Below, piece after piece: positions 50,413 to 58,740 of a DNA stretch of 64,000 nt; the stretch's first letter is position 1, and every line of letters starts with the position of its first letter. Position numbers and translations under genes: made by a program. The notes under the pieces are model-generated. The model was not told the origin of the DNA. It made no database searches and worked only from the letters and a program-made list of their open reading frames with translations. Location of the stretch: assembly GCA_964541085.1 (NCBI GenBank), contig CAZIPA010000007.1, positions 1-64,000 on the forward strand. The letters are read 5' to 3'. The stretch comes from UBA4644 sp964541085. GTDB taxonomy: Bacteria > Bacillota > Clostridia > Oscillospirales > Butyricicoccaceae.

Positions 50413-50714
50413 GCTTCTTCCCCCTCAAACAAAACGCCTCTCAGCTGACGGTCGATCTCCAGAATCTCCGGCACATACTCCCCGTAATTCAGGGTGTAGC
50501 AGGGATTTTCCTCCATCAGCACACCGGTCTCCAGCCGTCCCACCACGGTTTTGATGGTAACGGTGTCGCCCAGCTGGGCGCTTTCATCCTGGAGCAGGCC
50601 CTTGACCCACATCTCCAGCGGTACATTTTTGGTATCCTCCGGCAGCTTGCCGGTGCGCTCCGCCGCCTGCAAAATGGCACGGTGGATGCGGACATAATCA
50701 TTTTTCTTGGCCAT
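50409..50714 (-). CDS. ortA: 2-amino-4-ketopentanoate thiolase, alpha subunit
   Basis: This 101-residue small subunit of the thiolase has the family sequence MAKKNDYVRIHRAILQAAER, then DTKNVPLEMWVKG and the ETGVLMEENPCYTLNYGEYVP end. It overlaps ortB by 4 bases and follows ord after 16 bases. It has no cofactor motif and is needed for activity of OrtB. Confidence 0.95.
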   Translation of the reverse strand: MAKKNDYVRIHRAILQAAERTGKLPEDTKNVPLEMWVKGLLQDESAQLGDTVTIKTVVGRLETGVLMEENPCYTLNYGEYVPEILEIDRQLRGVLFEGEEA

Positions 50715-50730
50715 GTTTCAAAACCTCTTT

Positions 50731-51789
50731 TTACTTAACCAGCTTTTTGTCGGGGTTGATGCGGTCACGCATATCGCCCAGAATGGCACGGGGCACGGGC
50801 AGGGTCAGCATGGTTTGCAGGCCGGGCTCGGCGTTGATGACCTGCGGGATCATGTTGGCGCACATGGCGATGGTGCCCTTGCCGCCCTCGATCTCGGGAG
50901 AGTTGACCATGTTCACATTGGGGGTGCCCTGAATAATCACATAGTCGCCGGTCTGCACGCCCACCTGCTCGGGCTCGATCTGCTGGGGATGATCCATCTG
51001 GATGATCTCCTTACCGTTGATGCAGGCGCTGGCGGTCATGGAAACACCGGCCACCTGACCGGCCCTGGCAAAGCCATAGGGGCTCTTGCGGTCCACATCG
51101 GTGACGATGGGCTCCATATCCTGGGTAAAGCTGTCAATGGACAGGCCCAGACCCTCGGCCATCATGCCAACGCTCTCAGCAAAGCCCACATGACCGGCCA
51201 TTTCGCCGCTGGCCTTTTTGGCAAGGAACTCGGAGACCTCCATGCCGATGCCCTGCTCCGCCATGACGGTGGGGCCAAAGGGAGACAGAGAGTTCACCCG
51301 GCGGGAGGTGATATGCTCCACATCCTGCATACAGCCGGTCCACACCAGCACCAGCAGGTCCATGATATGGCCGGGATTGATGCCGGTGCCCAGAATGGAC
51401 ACGCCGTGCTCCCTGGCCAGACGATCCATTTCCTCGGCCAGATCGGGATTCTTGGCCTTGGGATAGGACATTTCCTCGGCGGAGGTGATCACATTGATGC
51501 CCTGCTCCACGATGAACTTGATCTTGGGGAACACATTTTTGGTGAAGGAATCGGTACACACCATGACGATATCGGCAGAGCCGGGCTTGATGACATCCTC
51601 AGCCTTGCCGATGATCACATCCGGGCGGTCGCCCTGGGGCGTTTTGATGAAGGAATACATGGATTTGCCCACTTTGCCTTCCCAGTCAACCACGCCGACG
51701 ATATCCACGCCCTTTTTCTTGAGGAGCATATCAGCGATACCGCCGCCCATGGCTCCCAGACCCCAGATGATGACCTTTACATTTTCCAT
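50731..51789 (-). CDS. ord: 2,4-diaminopentanoate dehydrogenase
   Basis: This 352-residue NAD(P)-dependent enzyme oxidatively deaminates 2,4-diaminopentanoate to 2-amino-4-oxopentanoate and ammonia. It has the dinucleotide-binding IIWGLGAMGGGIADML at residues 7-22 and a dihydrodipicolinate reductase-like fold with GTGINPGHIMDLL. Its end, near RDRINPDKKLVK, matches clostridial Ord. The start at 51789 has AGGAGG 10 bases upstream, while a longer frame includes that site. It is the first gene of the operon and is divergent from the LysR gene. Confidence 0.96.
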   Translation of the reverse strand: MENVKVIIWGLGAMGGGIADMLLKKKGVDIVGVVDWEGKVGKSMYSFIKTPQGDRPDVIIGKAEDVIKPGSADIVMVCTDSFTKNVFPKIKFIVEQGINVITSAEEMSYPKAKNPDLAEEMDRLAREHGVSILGTGINPGHIMDLLVLVWTGCMQDVEHITSRRVNSLSPFGPTVMAEQGIGMEVSEFLAKKASGEMAGHVGFAESVGMMAEGLGLSIDSFTQDMEPIVTDVDRKSPYGFARAGQVAGVSMTASACINGKEIIQMDHPQQIEPEQVGVQTGDYVIIQGTPNVNMVNSPEIEGGKGTIAMCANMIPQVINAEPGLQTMLTLPVPRAILGDMRDRINPDKKLVK

Positions 51790-51824
51790 AAAAATCAGAC
51801 CTCCTGTTATTTTCATTATTATAT

Positions 51825-51853
51825 TTGCTTTTCATACTCTTTTATTGTATAAT
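51825..51853 (+). promoter_or_regulatory. Promoter of the LysR-type gene
   Basis: TTGCTT (51825-51830) and TATAAT (51848-51853) have a 17-base spacer. Its -10 overlaps that of the divergent ord promoter by 2 bases. Confidence 0.72.
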
Positions 51854-51872
51854 ACGGTTATTTATTACGCAA
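51844..51872 (-). promoter_or_regulatory. Promoter of the ornithine operon
   Basis: On the minus strand TTGCGT (51872-51867) and TACAAT (51849-51844) have a 17-base spacer. Its weak -35 lies within the proposed LysR operator. Confidence 0.7.
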
Positions 51873-51878
51873 GCGAAT
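51864..51878. promoter_or_regulatory. Candidate LysR binding site (T-N11-A)
   Basis: ATTACGCAAGCGAAT is an imperfect inverted repeat with the T-N11-A pattern of LysR-type operators. It covers the -35 box of the ord promoter and the first transcribed bases of the LysR gene, a position suited to co-regulation and autorepression. Confidence 0.5.
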
Positions 51879-51925
51879 GTTTTTTATATTATTCATGATT
51901 TTTTGGAATACAAAGGGGATGCGTT

Positions 51926-52801
51926 ATGAGTCTGCAAAAATATACCGCACTGCTGCGGGCGGTGGAGCTGGGAAGCATCAGCCGGGCTGCCTCGCAAATG
52001 GGCTATACCCAGTCGGCTGTCAGCCGGATGATCGCCGATCTGGAGCAGGAATGGGGGATGCCGCTTTTGTATCGCAGCCGGGCCGGACTGGAGCTCAGCG
52101 CTGCGGGACAGGTGCTGCTGCCTCATCTGAAGGCCATTGTGGACAGCTGTGCCCAGCTGGAGTTTACCGTGGGGGAATTGCAGGGGATGCACACCGGTCT
52201 GGTGCGGGTGGGCACCATTACCAGCGTGGCGGATCAGTGGGTTTCCCGTCTGCTCACCGGCTTTCAGCGGCAATATCCGGACATTGAATTTGACCTGATG
52301 AACAGCGAACGCTACACCGAGATCGAGGACTGGATCCGCCACGGTCATGTGGACTGCGGCTTTGTCAGTATGCCCACCACCACCGATCTGGACTGCACCT
52401 TTCTCCGGCGGGATCTGCTGATGGCGGTGATTCCCCGGGGACACCGGCTGATGGGAGCACCGGTCTTTCCGGCGGAGCAGCTGTGCGAAGAGCGGCTCAT
52501 TATGCTGAAGGAGGACGCGGACTATGAAATCGGCCGGTTTCTGGACAGTCTGCCTGTGCGGCCAAAGCCCCGGTATCAGGTGAGCTCGGACCACACCATT
52601 CTATCCATGGTGGAAAACGGTCTGGGAGTCAGCGTCATGCACTCTCTGTTTTCCCATTCCCAGCGGTATCAGGTGACCTGGAAGCCGCTGGATCGGTATC
52701 AGTATCGGGATATCGGCATTGCCACAGCCAGAGGGGCCCGGCTTTCCGGTGCGGCCCGGCTGTTTGTGGAGCACACCTGCCGCCTGCTGATTCAGAAATA
52801 G
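51926..52801 (+). CDS. LysR-family regulator, probably of the ornithine operon
   Basis: This 291-residue regulator has an N-terminal winged helix (1-60; YTALLRAVELGSISRAASQM and QSAVSRMIADLEQEWG) and a two-lobe ligand-binding domain (about 90-290). It is divergent from ord, with overlapping promoters and a T-N11-A palindrome between the starts. This is the classic arrangement in which the regulator controls both genes. The likely inducer is ornithine or a pathway intermediate, which is inference. AAAGGGG precedes the start at 7 bases. Confidence 0.92.
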   Translation: MSLQKYTALLRAVELGSISRAASQMGYTQSAVSRMIADLEQEWGMPLLYRSRAGLELSAAGQVLLPHLKAIVDSCAQLEFTVGELQGMHTGLVRVGTITSVADQWVSRLLTGFQRQYPDIEFDLMNSERYTEIEDWIRHGHVDCGFVSMPTTTDLDCTFLRRDLLMAVIPRGHRLMGAPVFPAEQLCEERLIMLKEDADYEIGRFLDSLPVRPKPRYQVSSDHTILSMVENGLGVSVMHSLFSHSQRYQVTWKPLDRYQYRDIGIATARGARLSGAARLFVEHTCRLLIQK

Positions 52802-52815
52802 GCGCTGCCGGTGCT

Positions 52816-53706
52816 TCAGCGATTGTAAACCACCTGTCCGGCGGGGACGGAATGGGTCAGCCACACGCTGCCGCCGATGATACAGCCGTCGCCGATGACG
52901 GTATCGCCGCCCAGAATGGTGGCTCCCGCATAAATCACCACATGATTGCCCACCTGGGGGTGGCGCTTGACGCCCTTCACCGGGTTGCCGTTTTCGTCAT
53001 TGTCAAAGCTCTTGGCTCCCAGCGTGACCCCCTGATACAGCTTGACATGGTGGCCGATGACGGTGGTTTCGCCGATGACCACGCCGGTTCCGTGGTCGAT
53101 GAAGAAATATTCTCCGATGGACGCGCCGGGATGGATGTCGATGCCGGTATGCTGGTGGGCATATTCCGTCATCATCCGGGGCAGCAGGGGCACCTGAAGC
53201 TCATAGAGCCGATGGGCCAGCCGGAAGATGGAAATAGCCTCAAAGGCAGGATAGGCCAGCAGAATTTCCTCAAAGGAGCGGGCTGCGGGGTCGCCCTCAT
53301 AGGCCGCCTGAATATCCGTATTCAGCACCCGGGCAATCTCACACAGGCTGTCCATAAAATCGCACACCGCCCGGTCGGCCTTTTCCGCGCAGGCATCGCA
53401 GTCCGGCGTGCCCTTGCTCTGCCGGGTGCAGGTGGCTGTCATGACGCTGGCGCACATTTCAGAAAGGAGCTCTGCCGCCTGCTGGAGACGGCTGGTGACA
53501 AAGGCCCGGGCTGCCTGCGGCCGCACCAGCGATTCTGAATAAATGTTGGGATACATGGCACAGCGCAGCAGCCAGATCAGCTGCTTCAGCTTGCTTTTCA
53601 TGCCGTAGCCGCTGAAGCCGCCCTCCCCTGCCGCCAGACTGGTGATCTCCATCAGATTCGCGGCTGTGCTTCCCGCCGCTGTATTCAGCCATTGTTCCAT
53701 GGTCAT
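52816..53706 (-). CDS. cysE: Serine O-acetyltransferase
   Basis: This 296-residue enzyme makes O-acetylserine from serine and acetyl-CoA for cysteine synthesis. The C-terminal left-handed helix is clear: GIDIHPGASIGEYFFIDHGT with the catalytic histidine, VVIGETTVIGHHVKLYQGVT, HPQVGNHVVIYAGATIL, and further hexapeptide repeats. The N-terminal helical domain (about 1-170) is longer than in short CysE proteins and resembles the EpsC-like group. It converges on the LysR gene with only 14 bases between stop codons. No cysK lies nearby. Confidence 0.9.
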   Translation of the reverse strand: MTMEQWLNTAAGSTAANLMEITSLAAGEGGFSGYGMKSKLKQLIWLLRCAMYPNIYSESLVRPQAARAFVTSRLQQAAELLSEMCASVMTATCTRQSKGTPDCDACAEKADRAVCDFMDSLCEIARVLNTDIQAAYEGDPAARSFEEILLAYPAFEAISIFRLAHRLYELQVPLLPRMMTEYAHQHTGIDIHPGASIGEYFFIDHGTGVVIGETTVIGHHVKLYQGVTLGAKSFDNDENGNPVKGVKRHPQVGNHVVIYAGATILGGDTVIGDGCIIGGSVWLTHSVPAGQVVYNR

Positions 53707-53731
53707 GAGGGGTTCCTCTTTTCTGTCGTGA

Positions 53732-53897
53732 TAAATGAGTGAAGGATCGCCGTAAAAGCATCGCCGACCGAAAGGCCGGCGGGTTGGGAGAAGTGAAGCG
53801 CCTTGCGGTTCCCCGCAAAACAGGTTTTGCGGGGAACAAGGGGAGGTGGCAAAAATCTCTGATTTTTGACGGAAGGGTTGTAACAGCGTCCCGCTTT
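53732..53897. repeat. Intergenic palindromes, including a CAAAAC/GTTTTG hairpin
   Basis: A perfect 13-bp stem TTCCCCGCAAAAC/GTTTTGCGGGGAA (53809-53836) has a 2-base loop. Nearby are CGGCCTTT-type repeats (GCCGACCGAAAGGCCGGC) and AAAAATCtctGATTTTT. It is noncoding and lies beyond the fakA stop codon. Confidence 0.65.
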
Positions 53898-55553
53898 TTA
53901 CTCCACCGACACGATATAGCTGTAAACAGGCTGGCCGCCGGGGAGAACATTGATCTCCGCACCGTTGGCTCTGGCTTCAAAGCGGGCACGCACATCCTCA
54001 GCCTGGGCTTCGTCGGCACCCTCGCCATAGAGCAGGGTGATAAAGTTGCAGCCGCCCTGACAAAGCTTTTCCGCCAGCGCATTGACCACCGGGCCCAGCT
54101 CCCGGCCGGTGGCAATCAGCTTGCCCTCCGCCAGCGCCATAAAGTCGCCCTGGGTGATATGATGGCCGTCAAACTCGCTGTCCCGGGCCGCATAGGTCAC
54201 CTGACCGGAGCGCACCCGCTGGGCTGCCGCCTCCATGCTCTGCTGGTTTTCCTCCGGCTCCTGATCCCGGTCGAAGGACAGCATGGCACAGATGCCCTGA
54301 GGAACGGTGCGGGTCGGCAGCACCACTACCTGCTTGTCGGACAGGGCCGCCGCCTGCTGAGAGGCCATAATGATATTCTTGTTGTTGGGCAGCACATAGA
54401 CGATCTCCGCCGGGGTGCGATCCACCGCATGGAGAATATCCTCGGTAGAGGGATTCATGGTCTGGCCGCCCTCTACCACCTGATCTGCGCCCAGCTCCCG
54501 GAACAGGCCCACAATGCCCTCTCCGGCGGCCACGGCCACAAAGCCATAGCGGGTCACCGGCGCAGCATAGTCCCGCTTGCCCATGGAGGCTGCCGTTTCT
54601 TCCTCCACCTTTTTCCGGTGCTGCTCCACCATATTTTCCACCTTGACGCTGATGAGCTGGCCGTATTTCAGCGCTTCGCCCAGCGCCAGATGGGGCTCGT
54701 TGGTGTGGACATGAACCTTGATGATCTCATCATCCTCCACCACCACCACACAGTCGCCGATGGTAGGCAGATACTGCCGCAGATCGTCGGGAGATTTTTC
54801 CGTTTCCCGGGCGGCGATAAACTCGGTACAATAGTCAAAATTGATCTCTTCCCCGTCAAACTGGGAGAAATCTGCGCTCTCCACCGTCATGGCGGGATTC
54901 ACCACCGGGACGGGGATCTTTCGGGCCAGACGGGTGATGGTGCCGCTGACTGCGTCCTGCATTCCCTGCAAAATCAGCACATAGCCAAAGCCGCCTGCAT
55001 CCACCACGCCGGCCTTTTTCAGCACGGGATTCTGGTTCACCGTTTCGTCCAGCGCCTGACGGGCACCCTTCACCGCCGCGTTCAGCACATAGGTCACATC
55101 CCGGTTTTTCCGGGCAGCCTTGGTGGCAGCCGTACCGGCCATGCGGGCCACGGTGAGAATAGTACCCTCGGCAGGCTTCATCACGGCCTTGTAGGCAGTG
55201 GCAGCGCCCTCTGCCAGACCGGCAGCCAGTGCAGCGCCGTCCGCCGTGCGGCAGTCCTTCATGGCCTTGCCCAGACCACGGAACAGCAGGGAAGTAATCA
55301 CGCCGGAGTTGCCTCTCGCGCCCCGCAGCAGCGCACTGGAAGTGACCTCCAGCGCCCGGCCCAAGGTGGGATTTTCCAGCTTGTTCAGCTCTGTCACCGC
55401 ATTGTTCAGCGTCATGGACATATTCGTGCCCGTGTCGCCGTCGGGGACGGGGAATACATTCAGCGCGTTTACTTCCTCAATGCGTTCCTCCACGGCGGCT
55501 GCCGCCTGAAGGATCATGTCTTTATAGACTTCGCCATCAATCATCTTTGCCAA
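53898..55553 (-). CDS. fakA: DAK2-domain fatty acid kinase-like protein (FakA/YloV)
   Basis: This 551-residue protein has the N-terminal DhaL-type ATP-binding domain (1-200; LNVFPVPDGDTGTNMSMTL with the Mg-binding aspartates, and GARGNSGVI). A middle region and the FakA C-terminal domain follow (about 330-550; AVAAGEGIVGLF, LPNNKNIIMASQQAA). FakA phosphorylates fatty acids held by FakB proteins so that they can enter lipid synthesis. TTG at 55553 is the start, with GGAGG 8 bases upstream. It follows an Asp23-family gene after 24 bases, as yloU-yloV do in Bacillus. No FakB gene lies in the window. Confidence 0.9.
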   Translation of the reverse strand: MAKMIDGEVYKDMILQAAAAVEERIEEVNALNVFPVPDGDTGTNMSMTLNNAVTELNKLENPTLGRALEVTSSALLRGARGNSGVITSLLFRGLGKAMKDCRTADGAALAAGLAEGAATAYKAVMKPAEGTILTVARMAGTAATKAARKNRDVTYVLNAAVKGARQALDETVNQNPVLKKAGVVDAGGFGYVLILQGMQDAVSGTITRLARKIPVPVVNPAMTVESADFSQFDGEEINFDYCTEFIAARETEKSPDDLRQYLPTIGDCVVVVEDDEIIKVHVHTNEPHLALGEALKYGQLISVKVENMVEQHRKKVEEETAASMGKRDYAAPVTRYGFVAVAAGEGIVGLFRELGADQVVEGGQTMNPSTEDILHAVDRTPAEIVYVLPNNKNIIMASQQAAALSDKQVVVLPTRTVPQGICAMLSFDRDQEPEENQQSMEAAAQRVRSGQVTYAARDSEFDGHHITQGDFMALAEGKLIATGRELGPVVNALAEKLCQGGCNFITLLYGEGADEAQAEDVRARFEARANGAEINVLPGGQPVYSYIVSVE

Positions 55554-55577
55554 TTTTGTTGCCTCCTGTCATTATGG

Positions 55578-55925
55578 TCAGGCCCGGACTGCCTCCACAT
55601 ATACGGTGATGCTGCCCACGGTCATGCCGCAGGTCTGCTCCACCCGGTAGCGCACCTGATGCCGGAGATTGCGGCAGGTGGTGCGGATATTGACGCCGCT
55701 GTCCAGCGCAATATGCAGTTCCAGGTCCACGCGGCCCGCCTCGCCGCACCGGAGCGTCACGCCCCGGGTCTGCTTTTCGCCCTTCAGCAGGTGATACAGT
55801 CCGTCCAGCGGAGACCGGGCGGCCATCCCCCTTACGCCGAAGCAGGCAGAGGCGGCTGCGCCGGCCACAGCGGCCACGACCTGATTGGAAATGCCGATAC
55901 AGCCGTGCTGGGTGTCCATCTTCAT
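55578..55925 (-). CDS. Asp23/Gls24-family protein (YloU-like)
   Basis: This 115-residue protein belongs to the Asp23 family. It has ISNQVVAAVAGAAASACFGV, GVTLRCGEAGRVDLELHIAL and the VQQ-like QVRYRVEQTCGMTVGSITVY segment. Members are membrane-associated or envelope-stress proteins. It is just upstream of the fakA-like gene, the conserved yloU-yloV order. The start at 55925 has GAGAGG 8 bases upstream. Confidence 0.9.
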   Translation of the reverse strand: MKMDTQHGCIGISNQVVAAVAGAAASACFGVRGMAARSPLDGLYHLLKGEKQTRGVTLRCGEAGRVDLELHIALDSGVNIRTTCRNLRHQVRYRVEQTCGMTVGSITVYVEAVRA

Positions 55926-56301
55926 TGCGCGTTCCTCTCTTTCTTGCAGACGGTGGGTTGTGTTTCTGATATGGAAAATCACATTTACTGCTACATCATA
56001 TCACAACCCCGGAGATTTTTGCACCCCTTTTTTTTATTTTTACGGTGTTTTCTCAAGAAATTTTGTAAATTTTCCTGCACGCCCGGCCCGTGCTCCCGGA
56101 AAAAGCTGTGAAATTAAGATATCTTTATAATTTACCTACTGGCGAAATGCATCAGAAAATGCTATGATAGAATCAGATGAGAAGAAACTCCTGGCGGGAC
56201 GGAAAATATCCCGGAAAACCGGGAACCTTTTTCCGAAAAATGCCGTCTGAAAAGGTAAGGAAATGATGGCTGTGTGCTGTAACGAGAATGGAGGAGTCAG
56301 T
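55926..56301. other. Intergenic region between divergent genes
   Basis: About 375 bases without a gene. A TATAAT (56127-56132) and a TATGAT (56163-56168) on the + strand may be -10 boxes for the ABC operon, but neither has a good -35. No operator or riboswitch was recognised. Confidence 0.5.
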
Positions 56302-58740
56302 ATGAACAAAAGATGGATTGCCCTGCTGCTGGCCGGTCTCACCGTGCTTTCGCTGCTGGCCGGCTGCGGCAAGAAAGAGGAAGAGGGACAGTATGAGTAT
56401 ATCCCCACCTATTACGAGCTGAAGCTGGAATCCGGCAGCTTTGAAAACGGGATCAATTCCCATATCATCCGGGGCGATGTGATGTACTTCTACACCTATG
56501 AGTACACCACGGCAGCCGACGGTGCCCGGGATGGGAATGCCATTGCCGAGGACGAGTCGGTTTTCGTTGACGATCTTGGGACGGATATGGCTGTGGAGGG
56601 CGGCGAAGCCATTTCCCGGCTGGTTCTGTATCGGGTGAATCTGGACGGCACCGGTCTGACCCGCCTTTCCGACTATCAGCAGACCCCGCTGGACGAGGGC
56701 ATGGAGGGCTATGTAAACATCAACGCCATGCAGATCGACAGTCAGGGCCGTCTGTGGGTTCTGGAGCAGAAGGAGCAGTATTATTACAACCTCCCCGACG
56801 ATTTCGACCCGGAAACGGACGATCAGTGGAATTATTACACCGAGGGCGACGGCAGCTGTCTGCTGCGCCGTCTCAGCGACACCGGTGCGGTGGAATTCTC
56901 CGTGGATCTGGAGGCCCTCTATCTGGAGCAGCTGAAAAAGGACGGGGAGTATAACCCCGATCAGCACTACTATTTCTGGGCCTACAGCTTTCTGGTGGAC
57001 AACAACGGCTACATGCTGGTCTATTCCATGGAGCGCCTGATGGTGATCTCTCCCGAAGGCGAGCTGGTATCTGCCGCTACCTATAACAATCTCAGCGATC
57101 AGCTGATTACCCTGTCTGACGGCCGGGTGGCCGTTCAGTCCTGGGAGAGCGGTCTGAAGGCTGTGGATCCCACCACCTGGGCATTGCAGGAGGGTGAGGA
57201 CGGTGCGCTGCCCCGCCCGGAAAATTACAGCTATGTGAACCAGTATTACAGCGGCTGCGGCGATTATCTGTATTTCTATTCCTCCTCCTCCAGCCTGTAC
57301 GGCATGAAGGCCGACGGCACCGCTGAGCGGCTGGTGGACTGGCTGGACTGCGATGTGGAAAACGATTATTACGCCATGACCGTGCTGAGCGCGGACCGTC
57401 TGGCCACTGTGACCACCGACTGGAACGATGCGCAGACCAAGTGCTCTCTGGTGCTGCTGGATCGGACGCTGGTCACGCCGGAAAACCGCCGCACTGAGCT
57501 GACGCTGGCCACCTTTAACCTGAACTGGAACCTGCGCCGGGCGGTGAAGGCCTTTAACCGCAGCAATACGGAATACCGCATCCGGGTGAAGGATTATTCG
57601 GAATACAGCACCGAAGAGAATTATGAGGCCGGTCTGCAAAAGCTTTCCACCGAAATCATCTCCGGTGATGTGCCGGATATTCTGGCGTGCAGTGATCTGC
57701 CCATCCGGCAGTATGCCGCCAAGGGTCTGCTGGCCGATCTGACCCCCTATATTGAGGCCGATGAAGCACTGGGCAACGGCGGTCTGGTGAAATCCGTCAC
57801 CGATGCCTGCCGCAGCGAAGACGGTGAGCTCTTCTATGTGGCTTCGCAGTTCTACATCCACACGGCCATGGCCGACAAAAAGGTGGTGGGCGACATCACC
57901 GGTCTGACCCCGGCAGAGGCGCTGGACTTTTATCAGAACCGGCTCCAGCCCGATGCCTCTCTCATGGGCTTTACCGTCAACCGGGAAAATCTGATGATTG
58001 ACCTGCTGGGCGCCAATCTGGAGCATTATGTAAACTGGGAGACCGGCGAATGCACCTTTGATTCCGGCAGCTTTGCCAATCTGCTGGAGATCCTCAAGCT
58101 TGCGCCCGAGGAGATCGACGACGAGATCTACAACAACTGGGATATCTACGGGCCGGAGGCCGCCATGCGGGATGGCCGTCAGCTGCTGTCCTCCAGCGTC
58201 ATCTCCGACTGGTATGACATTCTCTACTCCATGAGCTACGCCGGCGGCGACGGCATTTATGTGGGTATGCCCGACGAGGATCGCCAGGGCAGCTGCTTTG
58301 AGCTGTACTGCCCGCTGGCCATGTCCTCCAAGACCAAGCACAAGGATACGGTGTGGGCCTTTATCCGTGAGTTCCTCACCAACGAGGAATACGGCGGCTG
58401 GGGCCTTTCCATGGTGCAGAGCCGTCTGGATGCCAATCTGGAGGAGGCCCGCAAGCATCAGTATTATGAGGCCGAAAACGGCAGCCAGGTCGAATATCCC
58501 ATCTACACCTATTACGACAGCACCGGTCAGCAGGTGGATATCTATTGCCTGACGGATGAGATGTACGACACGCTGATGGACCTCATCAACAACACCAGCC
58601 GGCTGTATGACTACGACCAGTCCATTATGAGCATTGTGAAGAGTGAGGTGGACAATTTCCTGAAGGGCTCTTCTTCTGCGCAGGATGTGGCCGCCATGAT
58701 CCAGAACAAGGTGTCCCTCTATGTCAACGAAAATCGTTAA
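56302..58740 (+). CDS. Sugar-type solute-binding lipoprotein with an N-terminal beta-propeller-like domain
   Basis: This 812-residue protein has a lipobox (LSLLAGC) after a signal sequence. Residues about 25-395 contain repeated beta-strand units (DSQGRLWVLEQKEQYYY, FLVDNNGYMLVYSMERLMVI, YSGCGDYLYFYSSSSSLYGM) that look like a propeller. From about 398 a family 1 solute-binding domain follows (TLATFNLNWNLRRAVKAFNR, DVPDILACSDLPIRQYAAKG, DTVWAFIREFLTNEEYGGWG). The binding domain alone would be about 410 residues, so this is a fusion. GGAGGAGT precedes the start. The gene overlaps the first permease gene by 20 bases. Confidence 0.8.
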   Translation: MNKRWIALLLAGLTVLSLLAGCGKKEEEGQYEYIPTYYELKLESGSFENGINSHIIRGDVMYFYTYEYTTAADGARDGNAIAEDESVFVDDLGTDMAVEGGEAISRLVLYRVNLDGTGLTRLSDYQQTPLDEGMEGYVNINAMQIDSQGRLWVLEQKEQYYYNLPDDFDPETDDQWNYYTEGDGSCLLRRLSDTGAVEFSVDLEALYLEQLKKDGEYNPDQHYYFWAYSFLVDNNGYMLVYSMERLMVISPEGELVSAATYNNLSDQLITLSDGRVAVQSWESGLKAVDPTTWALQEGEDGALPRPENYSYVNQYYSGCGDYLYFYSSSSSLYGMKADGTAERLVDWLDCDVENDYYAMTVLSADRLATVTTDWNDAQTKCSLVLLDRTLVTPENRRTELTLATFNLNWNLRRAVKAFNRSNTEYRIRVKDYSEYSTEENYEAGLQKLSTEIISGDVPDILACSDLPIRQYAAKGLLADLTPYIEADEALGNGGLVKSVTDACRSEDGELFYVASQFYIHTAMADKKVVGDITGLTPAEALDFYQNRLQPDASLMGFTVNRENLMIDLLGANLEHYVNWETGECTFDSGSFANLLEILKLAPEEIDDEIYNNWDIYGPEAAMRDGRQLLSSSVISDWYDILYSMSYAGGDGIYVGMPDEDRQGSCFELYCPLAMSSKTKHKDTVWAFIREFLTNEEYGGWGLSMVQSRLDANLEEARKHQYYEAENGSQVEYPIYTYYDSTGQQVDIYCLTDEMYDTLMDLINNTSRLYDYDQSIMSIVKSEVDNFLKGSSSAQDVAAMIQNKVSLYVNENR

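Noticed and set aside
46297..50448. A 1383-codon open frame on the plus strand antisense to oraE, oraS and ortB.
   Set aside because: It is the mirror of highly GC-biased codon use in well-identified genes, has low-complexity His/Gly/Leu content, and has no family resemblance. Similar mirror frames occur opposite thrS, fakA and the binding-protein gene.
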